A stretch of 64,000 nucleotides of DNA from NCBI RefSeq assembly GCF_900114765.1, contig NZ_FOUD01000010.1:1-64000 (forward strand), written 5' to 3'. Each line of letters starts with the position of its first letter. Within the stretch, counting starts at the first letter, position 1. Both the position numbers and the translations under genes were made by a program. The notes under the pieces are model-generated. The model had not been told where the DNA came from, made no database searches, and saw nothing but the letters and a program-made list of their open reading frames with translations. Origin of the DNA: Halopseudomonas pachastrellae (GTDB lineage Bacteria; Pseudomonadota; Gammaproteobacteria; Pseudomonadales; Pseudomonadaceae). Shown one piece after another: positions 26,189-35,617 of this stretch.

Positions 26189-27715
26189 TCAGCTCTTGGT
26201 CAGCGCCTTGAAGCGCATCAGCTCGGTGAGGCGGTAGCCGCGGTAACGACCCATCGCCAGCATGAAGGCCACCAGAATCAGCAGCACGGCCGGGAAGGTG
26301 AACACGAAGTAGGTCAGCTCCGGAATGGTCATCAGCAGGTGTGCCAATGTTGCGGCAACCAGCGTGCCCAGGGCGGTTTTCAGCGACTGGGCGCCGCCAC
26401 GCTCTTCCCAGGTGATCGACAGGCGCTCAATGGTCATGGTCAGAATCACCATCGGGAACAGCGATACCGACAGCGCCTTCTCCAGCCCAAGTTTGTGGCT
26501 GAACAGGCTGATGGCGGCAATCACCAGTACAACAAAGGTCAGCACGATGGACAGGCGCGGCAGCATCTGCAACTTGAGGTGTTCAAGGTAGGAGCGCAGC
26601 GACAGGCCCAGAGCGGTGATCACGGTGAACAGCGCAATACCCCAGCCCAACTCCGTCTCGCGGAAGGCGAGGGCGATCAGCACCGGAGTGAAGGTACCCA
26701 GTGTCTGCATGCCAATCAGGTTGCGCAGGATCAGAATGACCAGTACCCCGACCGGGATCATGATCATTACCTGATACACGCGCTGGGCCTGCAGGGGCAG
26801 ACCGTACAGGGAGTATTCCAGCAGCGCGGAGGCACTGTTCTGGGTGGTCAGCTTGGCCAGACGCAGGGCGTTCATTTCGCTGTTGCTGACAGTCAGGGTC
26901 ACGCTGGCCTGACGGCCGCCTTCGAGCGACAGCATCGGGTTGCTGCCGGTCCACCAGACCAGACGGTTATCAGGGATGCCCTGTTGGCCAGTCTCCGGAT
27001 GGAAATACAGCCAGCGCTCTCCGTTGTAGCTGCGCAACCAGAGTTCGGGCGTCTGGGCGTCGGTGTTTTCCAGGCGAATGGTGTGCACCAGCTCCAGCGG
27101 AATGCGGGCGTTGGACAGCAGCAGTTCAATCACGCGTGCTTTGTCCATGGCGCTGGTGCCGCCGGCCAGCAGCAGTTTGACGTTATCGTCGGTGATGTCG
27201 TTGACCCGGCGAATGGTCTCGCTGATAAAGGTTTCGATATCAGCCGAGTGCTGGCGGATAGGGTTGATCAGGGCGTCGGCGGCTACCTGCTCGGGGCCTT
27301 CGAGCTGCACCGGTTGCGGCGCGGGCGGCGGCGCGGATTTGGCCTGCTCTTCGCTATAACGCTGGGTCAGTACCAGGCGGTAGTAGAGCGTCTGGGTGCC
27401 ACTCGCACGGCGTGAAGACCAGGTCACGCGGCGGTTGCCGGCCTGGTTGTTGATGTTCACACCGTAGTTGTTGGAGATAAAGCTCTCGTTCAGGCTGACG
27501 TAGTCCTGATTGAGCGGAGGAATAAAGAACTGCGCCTTAATTGGTGTACCGGGTACCGCGCGAAACTCGACTTTGGCATCCAGGCTCCAGATGTCATCGG
27601 TTTCGTCTTCGGTTACGGGGATATCAAGGAAGTAGATCTGGTAGCCGGTGATGAGTACGCCAAGGCTGACCAGCACGGCGATCAGGATCTTCAGGTGCAG
27701 ATTTATTGATTGCAT
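26189..27715 (-). CDS. Inactive transglutaminase-like domain fused to a 7TM region
   Basis: 508 residues from the ATG at 27715. One N-terminal membrane anchor (about 8-30), a periplasmic region of roughly 320 residues, then about seven membrane helices from 345 (VYQVMIMIPVGVLVILILRNLIGM onward). The periplasmic part holds a transglutaminase-like fold at about 160-270, but the expected Cys motif reads LLAGGTSAMDKARVIELLL: Thr/Ser replaces the nucleophilic Cys, so no cysteine catalysis. Co-transcribed with the ATP-grasp ligase. This pairing recurs in proteobacteria, usually with a retropepsin-like protease; one such protease is encoded at 51904-52509. Confidence 0.85.
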   Translation of the reverse strand: MQSINLHLKILIAVLVSLGVLITGYQIYFLDIPVTEDETDDIWSLDAKVEFRAVPGTPIKAQFFIPPLNQDYVSLNESFISNNYGVNINNQAGNRRVTWSSRRASGTQTLYYRLVLTQRYSEEQAKSAPPPAPQPVQLEGPEQVAADALINPIRQHSADIETFISETIRRVNDITDDNVKLLLAGGTSAMDKARVIELLLSNARIPLELVHTIRLENTDAQTPELWLRSYNGERWLYFHPETGQQGIPDNRLVWWTGSNPMLSLEGGRQASVTLTVSNSEMNALRLAKLTTQNSASALLEYSLYGLPLQAQRVYQVMIMIPVGVLVILILRNLIGMQTLGTFTPVLIALAFRETELGWGIALFTVITALGLSLRSYLEHLKLQMLPRLSIVLTFVVLVIAAISLFSHKLGLEKALSVSLFPMVILTMTIERLSITWEERGGAQSLKTALGTLVAATLAHLLMTIPELTYFVFTFPAVLLILVAFMLAMGRYRGYRLTELMRFKALTKS

Positions 27716-27943
27716 AGTTATCTCAACAACTGTTGTAGGTCCGCCTGACCTTTTACCGTCCTGGCAGGCGCAGCGAGCTGGCCGCATCTTAGCATGCGCA
27801 CAGGGCGCCTCGTAGAGGTTGCGTACAGCATTTATCGAGCCCTCCGGCAGACAGCCTGTCGCGGGTACGGTTCCCCGCGCGGTGCCGGGAGGGGCATTAA
27901 GCGGGGTTCCTTATCAGCATAGTCCAAGCGTTGCTACTTATGG

Positions 27944-27955
27944 ATTGTTGACAAT
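27944..27955. promoter_or_regulatory. GntR operator candidate, distal copy
   Basis: Palindrome ATTGT-TG-ACAAT, 64 bp upstream (start to start) of a second copy with the same arms at 28008. Both lie just before the GntR gene of the methylcitrate cluster. This fits the ATTGTN2ACAAT-type sites reported for propionate-responsive GntR regulators in pseudomonads. Confidence 0.7.
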
Positions 27956-28007
27956 CGTCGGTAGCGGGGCGCAGAATTTCGCTGTTTTCTGCTATCGGCT
28001 GCTGAGG

Positions 28008-28019
28008 ATTGTAGACAAT
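28008..28019. promoter_or_regulatory. GntR operator candidate, proximal copy overlapping the start codon
   Basis: Palindrome ATTGT-AG-ACAAT. Its last base is the first base of the proposed TTG start codon at 28019, so bound repressor would block transcription or early elongation directly. Same arms as the copy at 27944. Confidence 0.7.
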
Positions 28020-28726
28020 TGATAGAAGCGACTCTGGATGGGCCAACGCAAACCCTGTCTGACGGCGCCTTTGAGCGTATTCAGGCCGCCATCGTCAAAG
28101 GCGAGATCGCACCGGGTACGCGTATCAGCGAACAATACCTGTCGACCACCTTCGGTATTGGTCGCGGCCCGCTGCGCGAGGCGATTCGCCGCCTCGAGGG
28201 TCGCCGCCTGGTGGTGCGCATCCCTCATGCCGGCGTGCGGGTGGTGTCGCTGGACTACGCTGAATTGATCGAGCTGTATCACGTTCGTGAAGCATTGGAA
28301 GGCATGGCCTGTCGGCTGGCTGCGCAGAACATGACCGAGGACGAGATCGCCGCGCTGCGTGACGTACTCGCCATGCACGAGCAGCACAGCGGACTGAAAG
28401 CCAACAAGTCCTACTACCAGCAGGAAGGCGATCTGGATATCCACTATCTGATCGTGCAGGGCAGCAAGAACCGCACCCTGAGTCACATGCTCTGCGACGA
28501 GCTCTATCAGCTGGTGCGCATGTACCGCTATCGCTTTTCTACTACCCCCAAACGGCCGAAGCAGGCCTTTGCCGAACACCACAATATTATTCAGGCCATC
28601 GCCGACCGCGATGGTGAACTGGCGGAAATGCTGATGCGCCGACATATCAGCGCATCACGCCGCAACATCGAGCGTCGACTGCAGGAGCAGGGCGATGCTG
28701 TCACTTCCCAAGGAGGAACAGTCTGA
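28019..28726 (+). CDS. GntR (FadR-type) regulator of the methylcitrate cluster
   Basis: 235 residues. Winged HTH at about 10-75 ([44 protein letters not shown]) and an all-helical FCD ligand domain ([22 protein letters not shown] ... [13 protein letters not shown]). The only in-frame start upstream of the HTH is TTG 28019, 11 nt after GAGG. Its stop overlaps the prpB ATG (TGATG), so it is the first gene of the prp operon and likely controls it through the two ATTGTN2ACAAT sites. The inducer is probably 2-methylcitrate or a related intermediate. Confidence 0.88.
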   Translation: MIEATLDGPTQTLSDGAFERIQAAIVKGEIAPGTRISEQYLSTTFGIGRGPLREAIRRLEGRRLVVRIPHAGVRVVSLDYAELIELYHVREALEGMACRLAAQNMTEDEIAALRDVLAMHEQHSGLKANKSYYQQEGDLDIHYLIVQGSKNRTLSHMLCDELYQLVRMYRYRFSTTPKRPKQAFAEHHNIIQAIADRDGELAEMLMRRHISASRRNIERRLQEQGDAVTSQGGTV

Positions 28727-29610
28727 TGTCGAAAACCCCGGGTAAACGTTTCCGCGAAGCACTGGCAGCCGAAAATCCGTTACAGGTCATTGGTGCCATC
28801 AACGCCAACCACGCGCTGCTGGCCAAGCGTGCCGGCTTCCAGGCTATCTACCTGTCTGGCGGCGGCGTTGCTGCCGGCTCTCTGGGGCTGCCGGACCTGG
28901 GTATCAACACCCTGGAAGACGTGCTGATCGATGTGCGTCGTATCACCGACGTGTGCGACCTGCCGCTGATGGTCGACATCGACACCGGCTTTGGTCCGAG
29001 CGCGTTCAATATCGAGCGTACCGTGAAGAGCCTGATCAAGGCCGGCGCTGCTGCTGCCCACATTGAAGATCAGGTGGGTGCCAAGCGTTGTGGTCACCGT
29101 CCGGGTAAGGAAATTGTCTCCACCGAGGAGATGGCTGACCGGGTGCGCGCGGCTGCTGACGCCAAGACCGATCCGGACTTCTTCCTGATTGCCCGTACCG
29201 ATGCCATTCAGGCTGAAGGCGTGGACGCCGCCATTGAACGCTGCAAGGCCTATGTTGAAGCCGGTGCTGACGGCATTTTTGCGGAAGCGGCCTACGACCT
29301 GCCGACCTACGAGCGCTTTGTTAAAGAGTTGAACGTGCCGATTCTGGCCAACATCACCGAGTTTGGTGCGACGCCGCTGTTCACCCGTGAAGAGCTGGCC
29401 TCGGTTGGCGTTGCCATTCAGCTGTATCCGCTGTCTGCCTTCCGCGCCGCCAACAAGGCTGCTGAAAACGTCTATACCGCCATTCGCACCGAAGGCCATC
29501 AGCAGAGCGTGGTTGACAGCATGCAGACACGTGCCGAGCTGTACGATCGCATTGGTTACCACGCGTTTGAGCAAAAGCTGGACGCGCTGTTCGCCGCCGG
29601 CAAAAAGTAA
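28726..29610 (+). CDS. prpB: 2-Methylisocitrate lyase
   Basis: 294 residues. It splits 2-methylisocitrate to pyruvate and succinate, the last step of the methylcitrate cycle. The active-site motif [11 protein letters not shown], the metal-binding DIDTGFG and the family start [11 protein letters not shown]...[22 protein letters not shown] are intact. AGGAGGA lies 9 nt before the ATG, which overlaps the stop of the GntR gene. A 9-bp hairpin follows before prpC. Confidence 0.96.
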   Translation: MSKTPGKRFREALAAENPLQVIGAINANHALLAKRAGFQAIYLSGGGVAAGSLGLPDLGINTLEDVLIDVRRITDVCDLPLMVDIDTGFGPSAFNIERTVKSLIKAGAAAAHIEDQVGAKRCGHRPGKEIVSTEEMADRVRAAADAKTDPDFFLIARTDAIQAEGVDAAIERCKAYVEAGADGIFAEAAYDLPTYERFVKELNVPILANITEFGATPLFTREELASVGVAIQLYPLSAFRAANKAAENVYTAIRTEGHQQSVVDSMQTRAELYDRIGYHAFEQKLDALFAAGKK

Positions 29611-29620
29611 TTATTGGCTC

Positions 29621-29642
29621 CGGCCCCGCCCAGGCGGGGCCG
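29621..29642 (+). repeat. Intercistronic hairpin between prpB and prpC
   Basis: GGCCCCGCC and GGCGGGGCC separated by only two bases; the closing pairs must open to form a loop. There is no T-run. It lies 11 bp after the prpB stop and 41 bp before the prpC start, so it may stabilise the upstream mRNA or damp expression between prpB and prpC. Confidence 0.5.
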
Positions 29643-29682
29643 TCATCTATCTAAAAGAATGATCCGTGAGGAGACACTCGCC

Positions 29683-30840
29683 ATGACGTCCAACACCGAG
29701 ACCCCGACTTTCAAGCCGAAGAAATCCGTTGCCCTGAGCGGCACTGCTGCCGGCAACACCGCACTGTGCACCGTTGGCCGCAGCGGTAATGATCTGCACT
29801 ACCGCGGCTATGACATCCTGGATGTTGCCACCACCTGCGAATTTGAAGAAATCGCCCACCTGCTGGTGCATGGCAAGCTGCCGACTGTTGCCGAGCTGGC
29901 CGGTTACAAAGCCAAGTTGAAGGCGCTGCGTGGTCTGCCCGCGGCAGTGAAAGCTGCCCTTGAGCAACTGCCGCCGTCTGCCCACCCGATGGATGTGATG
30001 CGTACCGGCGTTTCTGTTCTGGGCTGCGTTTCCCCGGAGAAAGACGATCACAACCACCCGGGTGCCCGTGACATCGCTGACAAGCTGATGGCCTCGTTCG
30101 GCTCCATGCTGCTGTACTGGTACCACTTCAGCCACAACGGCAAGCGCATCGATGTGGAAACCGACGATGACTCCATCGGCGGCCACTTCCTGCATCTGCT
30201 GCACGGCGAAGCGCCGCGCGCATCCTGGGTTCGTGCCATGCACACCAGTCTCAACCTGTACGCCGAGCACGAGTTCAACGCATCGACCTTCACTAGCCGC
30301 GTGATCGCCGGTACCGGCTCTGACATGCACTCCTGCATCGCGGGTGCCATCGGCGCTCTGCGTGGCCCGAAGCACGGTGGCGCCAACGAAGTCGCTTTCG
30401 AGATTCAGAAACGCTACGACAATCCGGAAGAGGCAGAGGCCGACATCCGCGCCCGCGTCGAGAAGAAAGAAGTCGTCATCGGCTTTGGTCACCCGGTCTA
30501 CACCGTCTCCGACCCGCGCAACAAGGTGATCAAGGAAGTGGCTCGCGAGCTGTCTGACGAGCAGAGCAACACCAAGATGTATGACATCGCCGAGCGGCTG
30601 GAAAGCGTTATGTGGGAAATCAAGAAGATGTTCCCCAACCTCGACTGGTTCAGCGCCGTGAGCTACCACATGATGGGCGTGCCCACCGCGATGTTCACTC
30701 CGCTGTTTGTGATTGCCCGTACTGCTGGCTGGTCCAGCCATGTGATCGAGCAACGCATCGACGGCAAGATCATTCGTCCGAGCGCCAACTATGTCGGCCC
30801 AGAAGATGTGCCGTTTGTAGCGCTCAAGGATCGTAAATAA
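29683..30840 (+). CDS. prpC: 2-Methylcitrate synthase
   Basis: 385 residues from the ATG at 29683 (GAGGAG upstream); the frame extends 23 codons further without family similarity. It condenses propionyl-CoA with oxaloacetate. Citrate-synthase fold motifs: [19 protein letters not shown] with the first active His, [13 protein letters not shown] with the second His, and [14 protein letters not shown] with the catalytic region. [22 protein letters not shown] is the PrpC start. Third gene of the prp operon. Confidence 0.96.
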   Translation: MTSNTETPTFKPKKSVALSGTAAGNTALCTVGRSGNDLHYRGYDILDVATTCEFEEIAHLLVHGKLPTVAELAGYKAKLKALRGLPAAVKAALEQLPPSAHPMDVMRTGVSVLGCVSPEKDDHNHPGARDIADKLMASFGSMLLYWYHFSHNGKRIDVETDDDSIGGHFLHLLHGEAPRASWVRAMHTSLNLYAEHEFNASTFTSRVIAGTGSDMHSCIAGAIGALRGPKHGGANEVAFEIQKRYDNPEEAEADIRARVEKKEVVIGFGHPVYTVSDPRNKVIKEVARELSDEQSNTKMYDIAERLESVMWEIKKMFPNLDWFSAVSYHMMGVPTAMFTPLFVIARTAGWSSHVIEQRIDGKIIRPSANYVGPEDVPFVALKDRK

Positions 30841-30842
30841 CA

Positions 30843-33467
30843 ATGACTACTACCGTGAATAGCCAATACCGTGAACGCCTGGCCGGTACCGATCTGGATT
30901 ACTTCAACGCCCCCGCGGCGGTGGATGCGATCCAGCCCGGTGCCTGGGCCAAGCTGCCCTATACCTCCCGTGTGCTGGCCGAACAGCTGGTGCGCTGCTG
31001 TGATCCGGCGAGCCTGACGGCGTCGCTGGAGCAGCTGATTTACCGCAAGCGCGATCTGGACTTCCCCTGGTATCCGGCGCGCGTGGTGTGTCACGACATT
31101 CTGGGTCAGACCGCGCTGGTCGACCTGGCAGGTCTGCGTGACGCCATCGCCGAGAAGGGTGGTGACCCGTCCAAGGTTAACCCGGTGGTGCCGACGCAAC
31201 TGATCGTTGACCACTCGCTGGCAGTTGAAGCGCCCGGGTTTGACCCGGATGCGTTCGAGAAGAACCGCGCCATCGAAGATCGTCGCAACGAAGACCGCTT
31301 CCACTTTATCGAGTGGACCAAGACCGCGTTCAAGAACGTCGACGTGATCCCGGCCGGCAACGGCATCATGCACCAGATCAACCTGGAGAAGATGAGTCCG
31401 GTGGTTCAGGCGCGCGGCGGCATTGCCTTCCCTGACACCTGCGTCGGAACCGACTCGCATACCCCGCACGTTGATGCCCTGGGTGTTATCGCTGTGGGCG
31501 TCGGCGGTCTGGAAGCCGAGACCGTGATGCTGGGTCATCCGTCGATGATGCGCCTGCCTGATATCGTCGGTGTCGAGCTGACCGGCAAACGTCAGCCTAG
31601 TATTACCGCGACCGACATTGTGCTGGCGATTACCGAGTTCCTGCGTCAGGAGCGTGTGGTCGGTGCTTACGTTGAGTTCTTTGGCGAGGGTGCGGACAGC
31701 CTGACCATCGGCGACCGCGCCACCATCTCCAACATGTGCCCGGAATACGGCGCAACCGCTTCGATGTTCTACATCGACGGCCAGACCATCGATTACCTCA
31801 AGCTGACTGGTCGTGAGCCGGAGCAGGTTGCGCTGGTTGAGACCTACGCCAAAGAACTGGGCCTGTGGAGTGATGCGCTTAAGAGCGCCGAGTACGAGCG
31901 CGTGCTGAGCTTTGATCTGGGCAGCGTTGTGCGCAATATGGCTGGACCAAGCAACCCGCACCGCCGCTTGCCGACCTCGGCGCTGGCTGAGCGTGGCATC
32001 TCCGACGAGGCCAAGTGGGAATCCGGCAAGGGTGAAGAAGCGCAGGGCCTGATGCCTGATGGCGCAGTGATCATCGCTGCGATCACCAGCTGCACCAACA
32101 CCTCCAACCCGCGCAACGTGGTGGCGGCAGGTCTGTTGGCCAAAAAGGCCAACGATCTGGGCCTGGTGCGCAAGCCGTGGGTGAAAACCTCTTTCGCACC
32201 GGGCTCTAAAGTCGCCAAGCTGTATCTGGAGGAGGCGGGCCTGCTGCCGGAGCTGGAGAAGTTGGGCTTCGGCATCGTTGCCTACGCCTGCACTACCTGT
32301 AACGGTATGTCCGGTGCGCTGGATCCGAAGATTCAGCAAGAAATCATCGACCGTGACCTGTACTCGACAGCCGTGCTGTCCGGTAACCGCAACTTCGATG
32401 GTCGTATCCATCCGTACGCCAAGCAGGCGTTTCTGGCCTCGCCGCCGCTGGTTGTGGCTTACGCCATTGCCGGTACCATGCGCTTCGATATCGAACAGGA
32501 CGTGCTGGGCCTTGATGCGAACGGCAATCCGGTCACGCTGAAAGACCTGTGGCCGAGCGACGAAGAGATCGACGCTATCGTTGCCTCCAGCGTCAAGCCG
32601 GAGCAGTTCCGTCAGATCTACATCCCGATGTTCGATCTGGGCAGCGTGCAGGAGGCGGAAAGCCCGCTGTACGACTGGCGCCCGATGTCTACCTACATCC
32701 GTCGTCCGCCGTATTGGGAGGGCGCGCTGGCCAATAAGCCGGCACTCAAGGGTATGCGTCCGCTGGCGATCCTGCCGGACAACATCACTACTGACCACCT
32801 GTCGCCGTCCAACGCAATTCTGATGGATAGCGCCGCTGGTGAGTATCTGCACAAGATGGGCCTGCCGGAGGAGGACTTTAACTCCTACGCGACTCACCGT
32901 GGTGATCACCTGACCGCCCAGCGCGCCACCCTGGCCAACCCCAAGCTGTTCAACGAGATGGTGTTGAACGACGACGGTAGCGTGCGCCAAGGTTCGCTGG
33001 CCCGGGTTGAGCCGGAAGGCAAGGTCATGCGCATGTGGGAGGCCATCGAGACCTACATGGAGCGCAAGCAGCCGCTGATCATTGTGGCTGGCGCTGACTA
33101 CGGTCAGGGCTCGTCGCGCGACTGGGCGGCCAAGGGCGTGCGCTTGGCGGGTGTTGAAGTGATCGTGGCTGAAGGCTTCGAGCGCATTCACCGCACCAAC
33201 CTGGTGGGCATGGGTGTGCTGCCGGTTGAGTTCAAGCCGGGCACCACCCGCCTGACGCTGGGCCTGGACGGCACCGAGACCTACGACATCAAAGGGGAGG
33301 TGTCGCCGCGTAGCGAGCTGACGCTGGTGATCAACCGCCGCAATGGCGACGTCGTCGAGGTGCCGGTGACCTGTCGCCTGGATACTGCTGCCGATGTCAG
33401 CGTGTATAAGGCCGGCGGCGTGCTGCAGCGCTTCGCCAAGGACTTCCTTGAGTCAGAGCAAGGTTGA
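30843..33467 (+). CDS. acnD: Fe/S-dependent 2-methylcitrate dehydratase
   Basis: 874 residues, aconitase-like. Together with PrpF it converts 2-methylcitrate to cis/trans-2-methylaconitate. The [4Fe-4S] ligands lie in AAITSCTNTSNPRNV and ACTTCNGMSGALDP. Substrate loops include FPDTCVGTDSHTPHVDALG and YGQGSSRDWAAKG. It starts 2 bp after the prpC stop, and no strong ribosome site is visible, so it probably relies on coupling. Presence of acnD and prpF, with no prpD in the window, marks the AcnD/PrpF form of the cycle. Confidence 0.95.
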   Translation: MTTTVNSQYRERLAGTDLDYFNAPAAVDAIQPGAWAKLPYTSRVLAEQLVRCCDPASLTASLEQLIYRKRDLDFPWYPARVVCHDILGQTALVDLAGLRDAIAEKGGDPSKVNPVVPTQLIVDHSLAVEAPGFDPDAFEKNRAIEDRRNEDRFHFIEWTKTAFKNVDVIPAGNGIMHQINLEKMSPVVQARGGIAFPDTCVGTDSHTPHVDALGVIAVGVGGLEAETVMLGHPSMMRLPDIVGVELTGKRQPSITATDIVLAITEFLRQERVVGAYVEFFGEGADSLTIGDRATISNMCPEYGATASMFYIDGQTIDYLKLTGREPEQVALVETYAKELGLWSDALKSAEYERVLSFDLGSVVRNMAGPSNPHRRLPTSALAERGISDEAKWESGKGEEAQGLMPDGAVIIAAITSCTNTSNPRNVVAAGLLAKKANDLGLVRKPWVKTSFAPGSKVAKLYLEEAGLLPELEKLGFGIVAYACTTCNGMSGALDPKIQQEIIDRDLYSTAVLSGNRNFDGRIHPYAKQAFLASPPLVVAYAIAGTMRFDIEQDVLGLDANGNPVTLKDLWPSDEEIDAIVASSVKPEQFRQIYIPMFDLGSVQEAESPLYDWRPMSTYIRRPPYWEGALANKPALKGMRPLAILPDNITTDHLSPSNAILMDSAAGEYLHKMGLPEEDFNSYATHRGDHLTAQRATLANPKLFNEMVLNDDGSVRQGSLARVEPEGKVMRMWEAIETYMERKQPLIIVAGADYGQGSSRDWAAKGVRLAGVEVIVAEGFERIHRTNLVGMGVLPVEFKPGTTRLTLGLDGTETYDIKGEVSPRSELTLVINRRNGDVVEVPVTCRLDTAADVSVYKAGGVLQRFAKDFLESEQG

Positions 33468-33517
33468 TCCACTACCGGGGCGCTTGCGCCCCGGTGTTCT
33501 TTTCAGGAGAGGTTTTC

Positions 33518-34705
33518 ATGGCTCACGTAAGCCAAGTCAAAATTCCCGCTACCTATATGCGTGGCGGTACCAGCAAAGGCGTGTTCTTCCGCCTGCAGGA
33601 TCTGCCCGAGCGTTGTCAGGTGCCGGGCGAGGCGCGCGACAAGCTGTTCATGCGCGTGATCGGCAGCCCCGATCCGTACAGTGCGCATATCGACGGCATG
33701 GGTGGTGCCACCTCGTCGACTTCCAAGTGCGTGATTCTGTCGAAAAGCAGCCAGCCCGAGCACGACGTTGATTACCTGTACGGTCAGGTCTCGATCGACA
33801 GCGCGTTTGTGGACTGGAGCGGCAACTGCGGCAACCTGTCGACCGGCGCGGGCGCCTTCGCCATTCACGCGGGTCTGGTTGATCCGTCGCGGATTCCGGA
33901 CAACGGCGTCTGCACTGTGCGCATCTGGCAGGCGAATATCGGCAAGACCATCATCGCCCATGTACCGATCACCAATGGTGAAGTGCAGGAGACCGGTGAC
34001 TTTGAGCTCGATGGTGTGACCTTCCCAGCGGCTGAAATCGTGCTGGAGTTCCTTGATCCGTCCGACGACGGCGAAGAGGGCGGCTCCATGTTCCCCACTG
34101 GCAATCTGGTCGACGACCTGGACGTGCCCGGTGTCGGCACCTTCAAGGCGACCATGATCACCGCGGGTATCCCGACTGTGTTCGTCAATGCCGAAGATAT
34201 CGGCTACCAGGGCACCGAGCTGCGCGAAGACATCAACAGCGATTCGGCCCAGCTGGCACGCTTTGAGCAGATTCGCGTTGCCGGCGCGCTGCGCATGGGG
34301 CTGATCAAAACCCCGGAAGAAGCCGCCAAGCGTCAACACACACCCAAGATTGCCTTTGTCTCGGCGCCCAAGACCTATAAGGCCTCCAGCGGCAAGCAGA
34401 TTGAAGCGTCTGACGTTGACCTGCTGGTGCGTGCGCTGTCCATGGGCAAGCTACACCACGCCATGATGGGCACCTGCGCGGTCGCTATTGGTACGGCAGC
34501 GGCGATTCCAGGCACGCTGGTGAATCTGGCTGCCGGTGGTGGCGGGCCGGAGGCAGTGCGTTTTGGTCACCCGTCCGGGTCGCTGCGCGTGGGTGCCGAG
34601 GCCAAGCAGGTTGACGGTCAGTGGGCTGTCACCAAGGCCATCATGAGCCGCAGCGCGCGCATCCTGATGGAAGGCAACGTAAGGGTGCCGGGCGACGCGT
34701 TCTGA
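33518..34705 (+). CDS. prpF: 2-Methylaconitate cis-trans isomerase
   Basis: 395 residues from the ATG at 33518, with AGGAGAGG upstream. It isomerises the AcnD product so that aconitase can make 2-methylisocitrate. PrpF motifs: IPATYMRGGTSKGVFF near the start, SVDWSGNCGNLS-type segment (VDWSGNCGNLSTGAG) with a catalytic Cys, and HPSGSLRVGAEAK near the end. It is the last recognisable gene of the operon and is followed after 61 bp by an SDR. Confidence 0.95.
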   Translation: MAHVSQVKIPATYMRGGTSKGVFFRLQDLPERCQVPGEARDKLFMRVIGSPDPYSAHIDGMGGATSSTSKCVILSKSSQPEHDVDYLYGQVSIDSAFVDWSGNCGNLSTGAGAFAIHAGLVDPSRIPDNGVCTVRIWQANIGKTIIAHVPITNGEVQETGDFELDGVTFPAAEIVLEFLDPSDDGEEGGSMFPTGNLVDDLDVPGVGTFKATMITAGIPTVFVNAEDIGYQGTELREDINSDSAQLARFEQIRVAGALRMGLIKTPEEAAKRQHTPKIAFVSAPKTYKASSGKQIEASDVDLLVRALSMGKLHHAMMGTCAVAIGTAAAIPGTLVNLAAGGGGPEAVRFGHPSGSLRVGAEAKQVDGQWAVTKAIMSRSARILMEGNVRVPGDAF

Positions 34706-34766
34706 TGTGCTGCTACCCACCGCGTGTTAGGCTCGGGCGAGCTTAACAACGCGGTGAGGATGCGAT

Positions 34767-35555
34767 ATGAATCTGGATTTGTCTGGTCGGCGTGCGCTGA
34801 TCTGTGGTGGCAGTCAGGGATTGGGCGAGGCCTGTGCTCGTCAGTTGGCGGAGCAGGGCGCTGAGGTGGTGCTGCTGGCGCGCTCGCTCGATAAGCTGCA
34901 GGCGGTGCGCGACAGTCTTACTACCAATCAGGGACAGCAGCACGCCGTGCTGTCGGTCGATGCAAGCGATCGGGCTGCGCTGACGCTGGCGCTGGTGAAT
35001 GAGTTGGAGCGGGGCGGCCCCATCCATATTTGGCTGAATAACACCGGTGGCCCTGCGCCAGGGCGCGCCTGTGACGCCTCGCCAGACGCCTATGCTGATG
35101 CGCTGACCCAGCACGTGGTCAATGCGCAGGCCATCCTCACGCTGTTATTGCCCGGTATGCGCAGTGCAGGCTTCGGGCGCATCCTCAACGTGCTCTCTAC
35201 CTCGGTCAAAGAGCCCATTCGCAATCTTGGCGTCTCCAATACCGTGCGTGCAGCGGTGGCTAACTGGGCCAAGACCTTGTCGACCGAGCTGGCGGCCGAC
35301 GGCATTACGGTTAACAACGTGCTGCCGGGGCTGACCCAAACGCCAAGGCTGGACAGCTTGATTGCCGGCGGCGCTAAGAACAGTGGCCGGAGTGTAGAGC
35401 AGGTGGCGGAGGGTATGGCCAACAGCATTCCGGTTGGCCGCTTTGCTGAGCCTGCGGAGTTTGCCAATGCGGTCGGTTTTCTGGCGTCGCCGGCGGCGGC
35501 CTATATCAACGGCATCAACCTGCCGGTAGATGGTGGTCGCACCGGCAACCTCTGA
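34767..35555 (+). CDS. SDR family protein with altered catalytic motif
   Basis: 262 residues. Rossmann start RRALICGGSQGLGEACARQLAEQG and IHIWLNNTGGPAPG are SDR-like, and the end YINGINLPVDGGRTGNL is typical. However the YxxxK active motif is replaced: the aligned segment reads VSNTVRAAVANWAKTLS, with Ser for Tyr and Arg for Lys, a variant seen in an atypical SDR branch. Redox activity is therefore not assured. GAGGA lies 6 nt before the ATG. It follows prpF by 61 bp and could be read from the prp operon. Confidence 0.8.
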   Translation: MNLDLSGRRALICGGSQGLGEACARQLAEQGAEVVLLARSLDKLQAVRDSLTTNQGQQHAVLSVDASDRAALTLALVNELERGGPIHIWLNNTGGPAPGRACDASPDAYADALTQHVVNAQAILTLLLPGMRSAGFGRILNVLSTSVKEPIRNLGVSNTVRAAVANWAKTLSTELAADGITVNNVLPGLTQTPRLDSLIAGGAKNSGRSVEQVAEGMANSIPVGRFAEPAEFANAVGFLASPAAAYINGINLPVDGGRTGNL

Positions 35556-35572
35556 TTGTTGAGGTAGAAACG

Positions 35573-35602
35573 AAAACGCCCGGCTTTTGCCAGGCGTTCT
35601 TG
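35573..35602. terminator. Bidirectional terminator between SDR gene and folD
   Basis: AACGCC...GGCGTT stem with an inner GG/CC after one mismatch; A-run on the left and T-rich run on the right, between convergent genes. Confidence 0.75.
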
Positions 35603-35617
35603 TTTGCGCTGCTGCGT

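Noticed and set aside
27819..28022. 67-codon plus-strand frame upstream of the GntR gene
   Set aside because: Overlaps both operator candidates, has no ribosome site and no family pattern.
30789..33191. Minus-strand 800-codon open frame opposite acnD
   Set aside because: Shadow of acnD. No start context and no recognisable domain.
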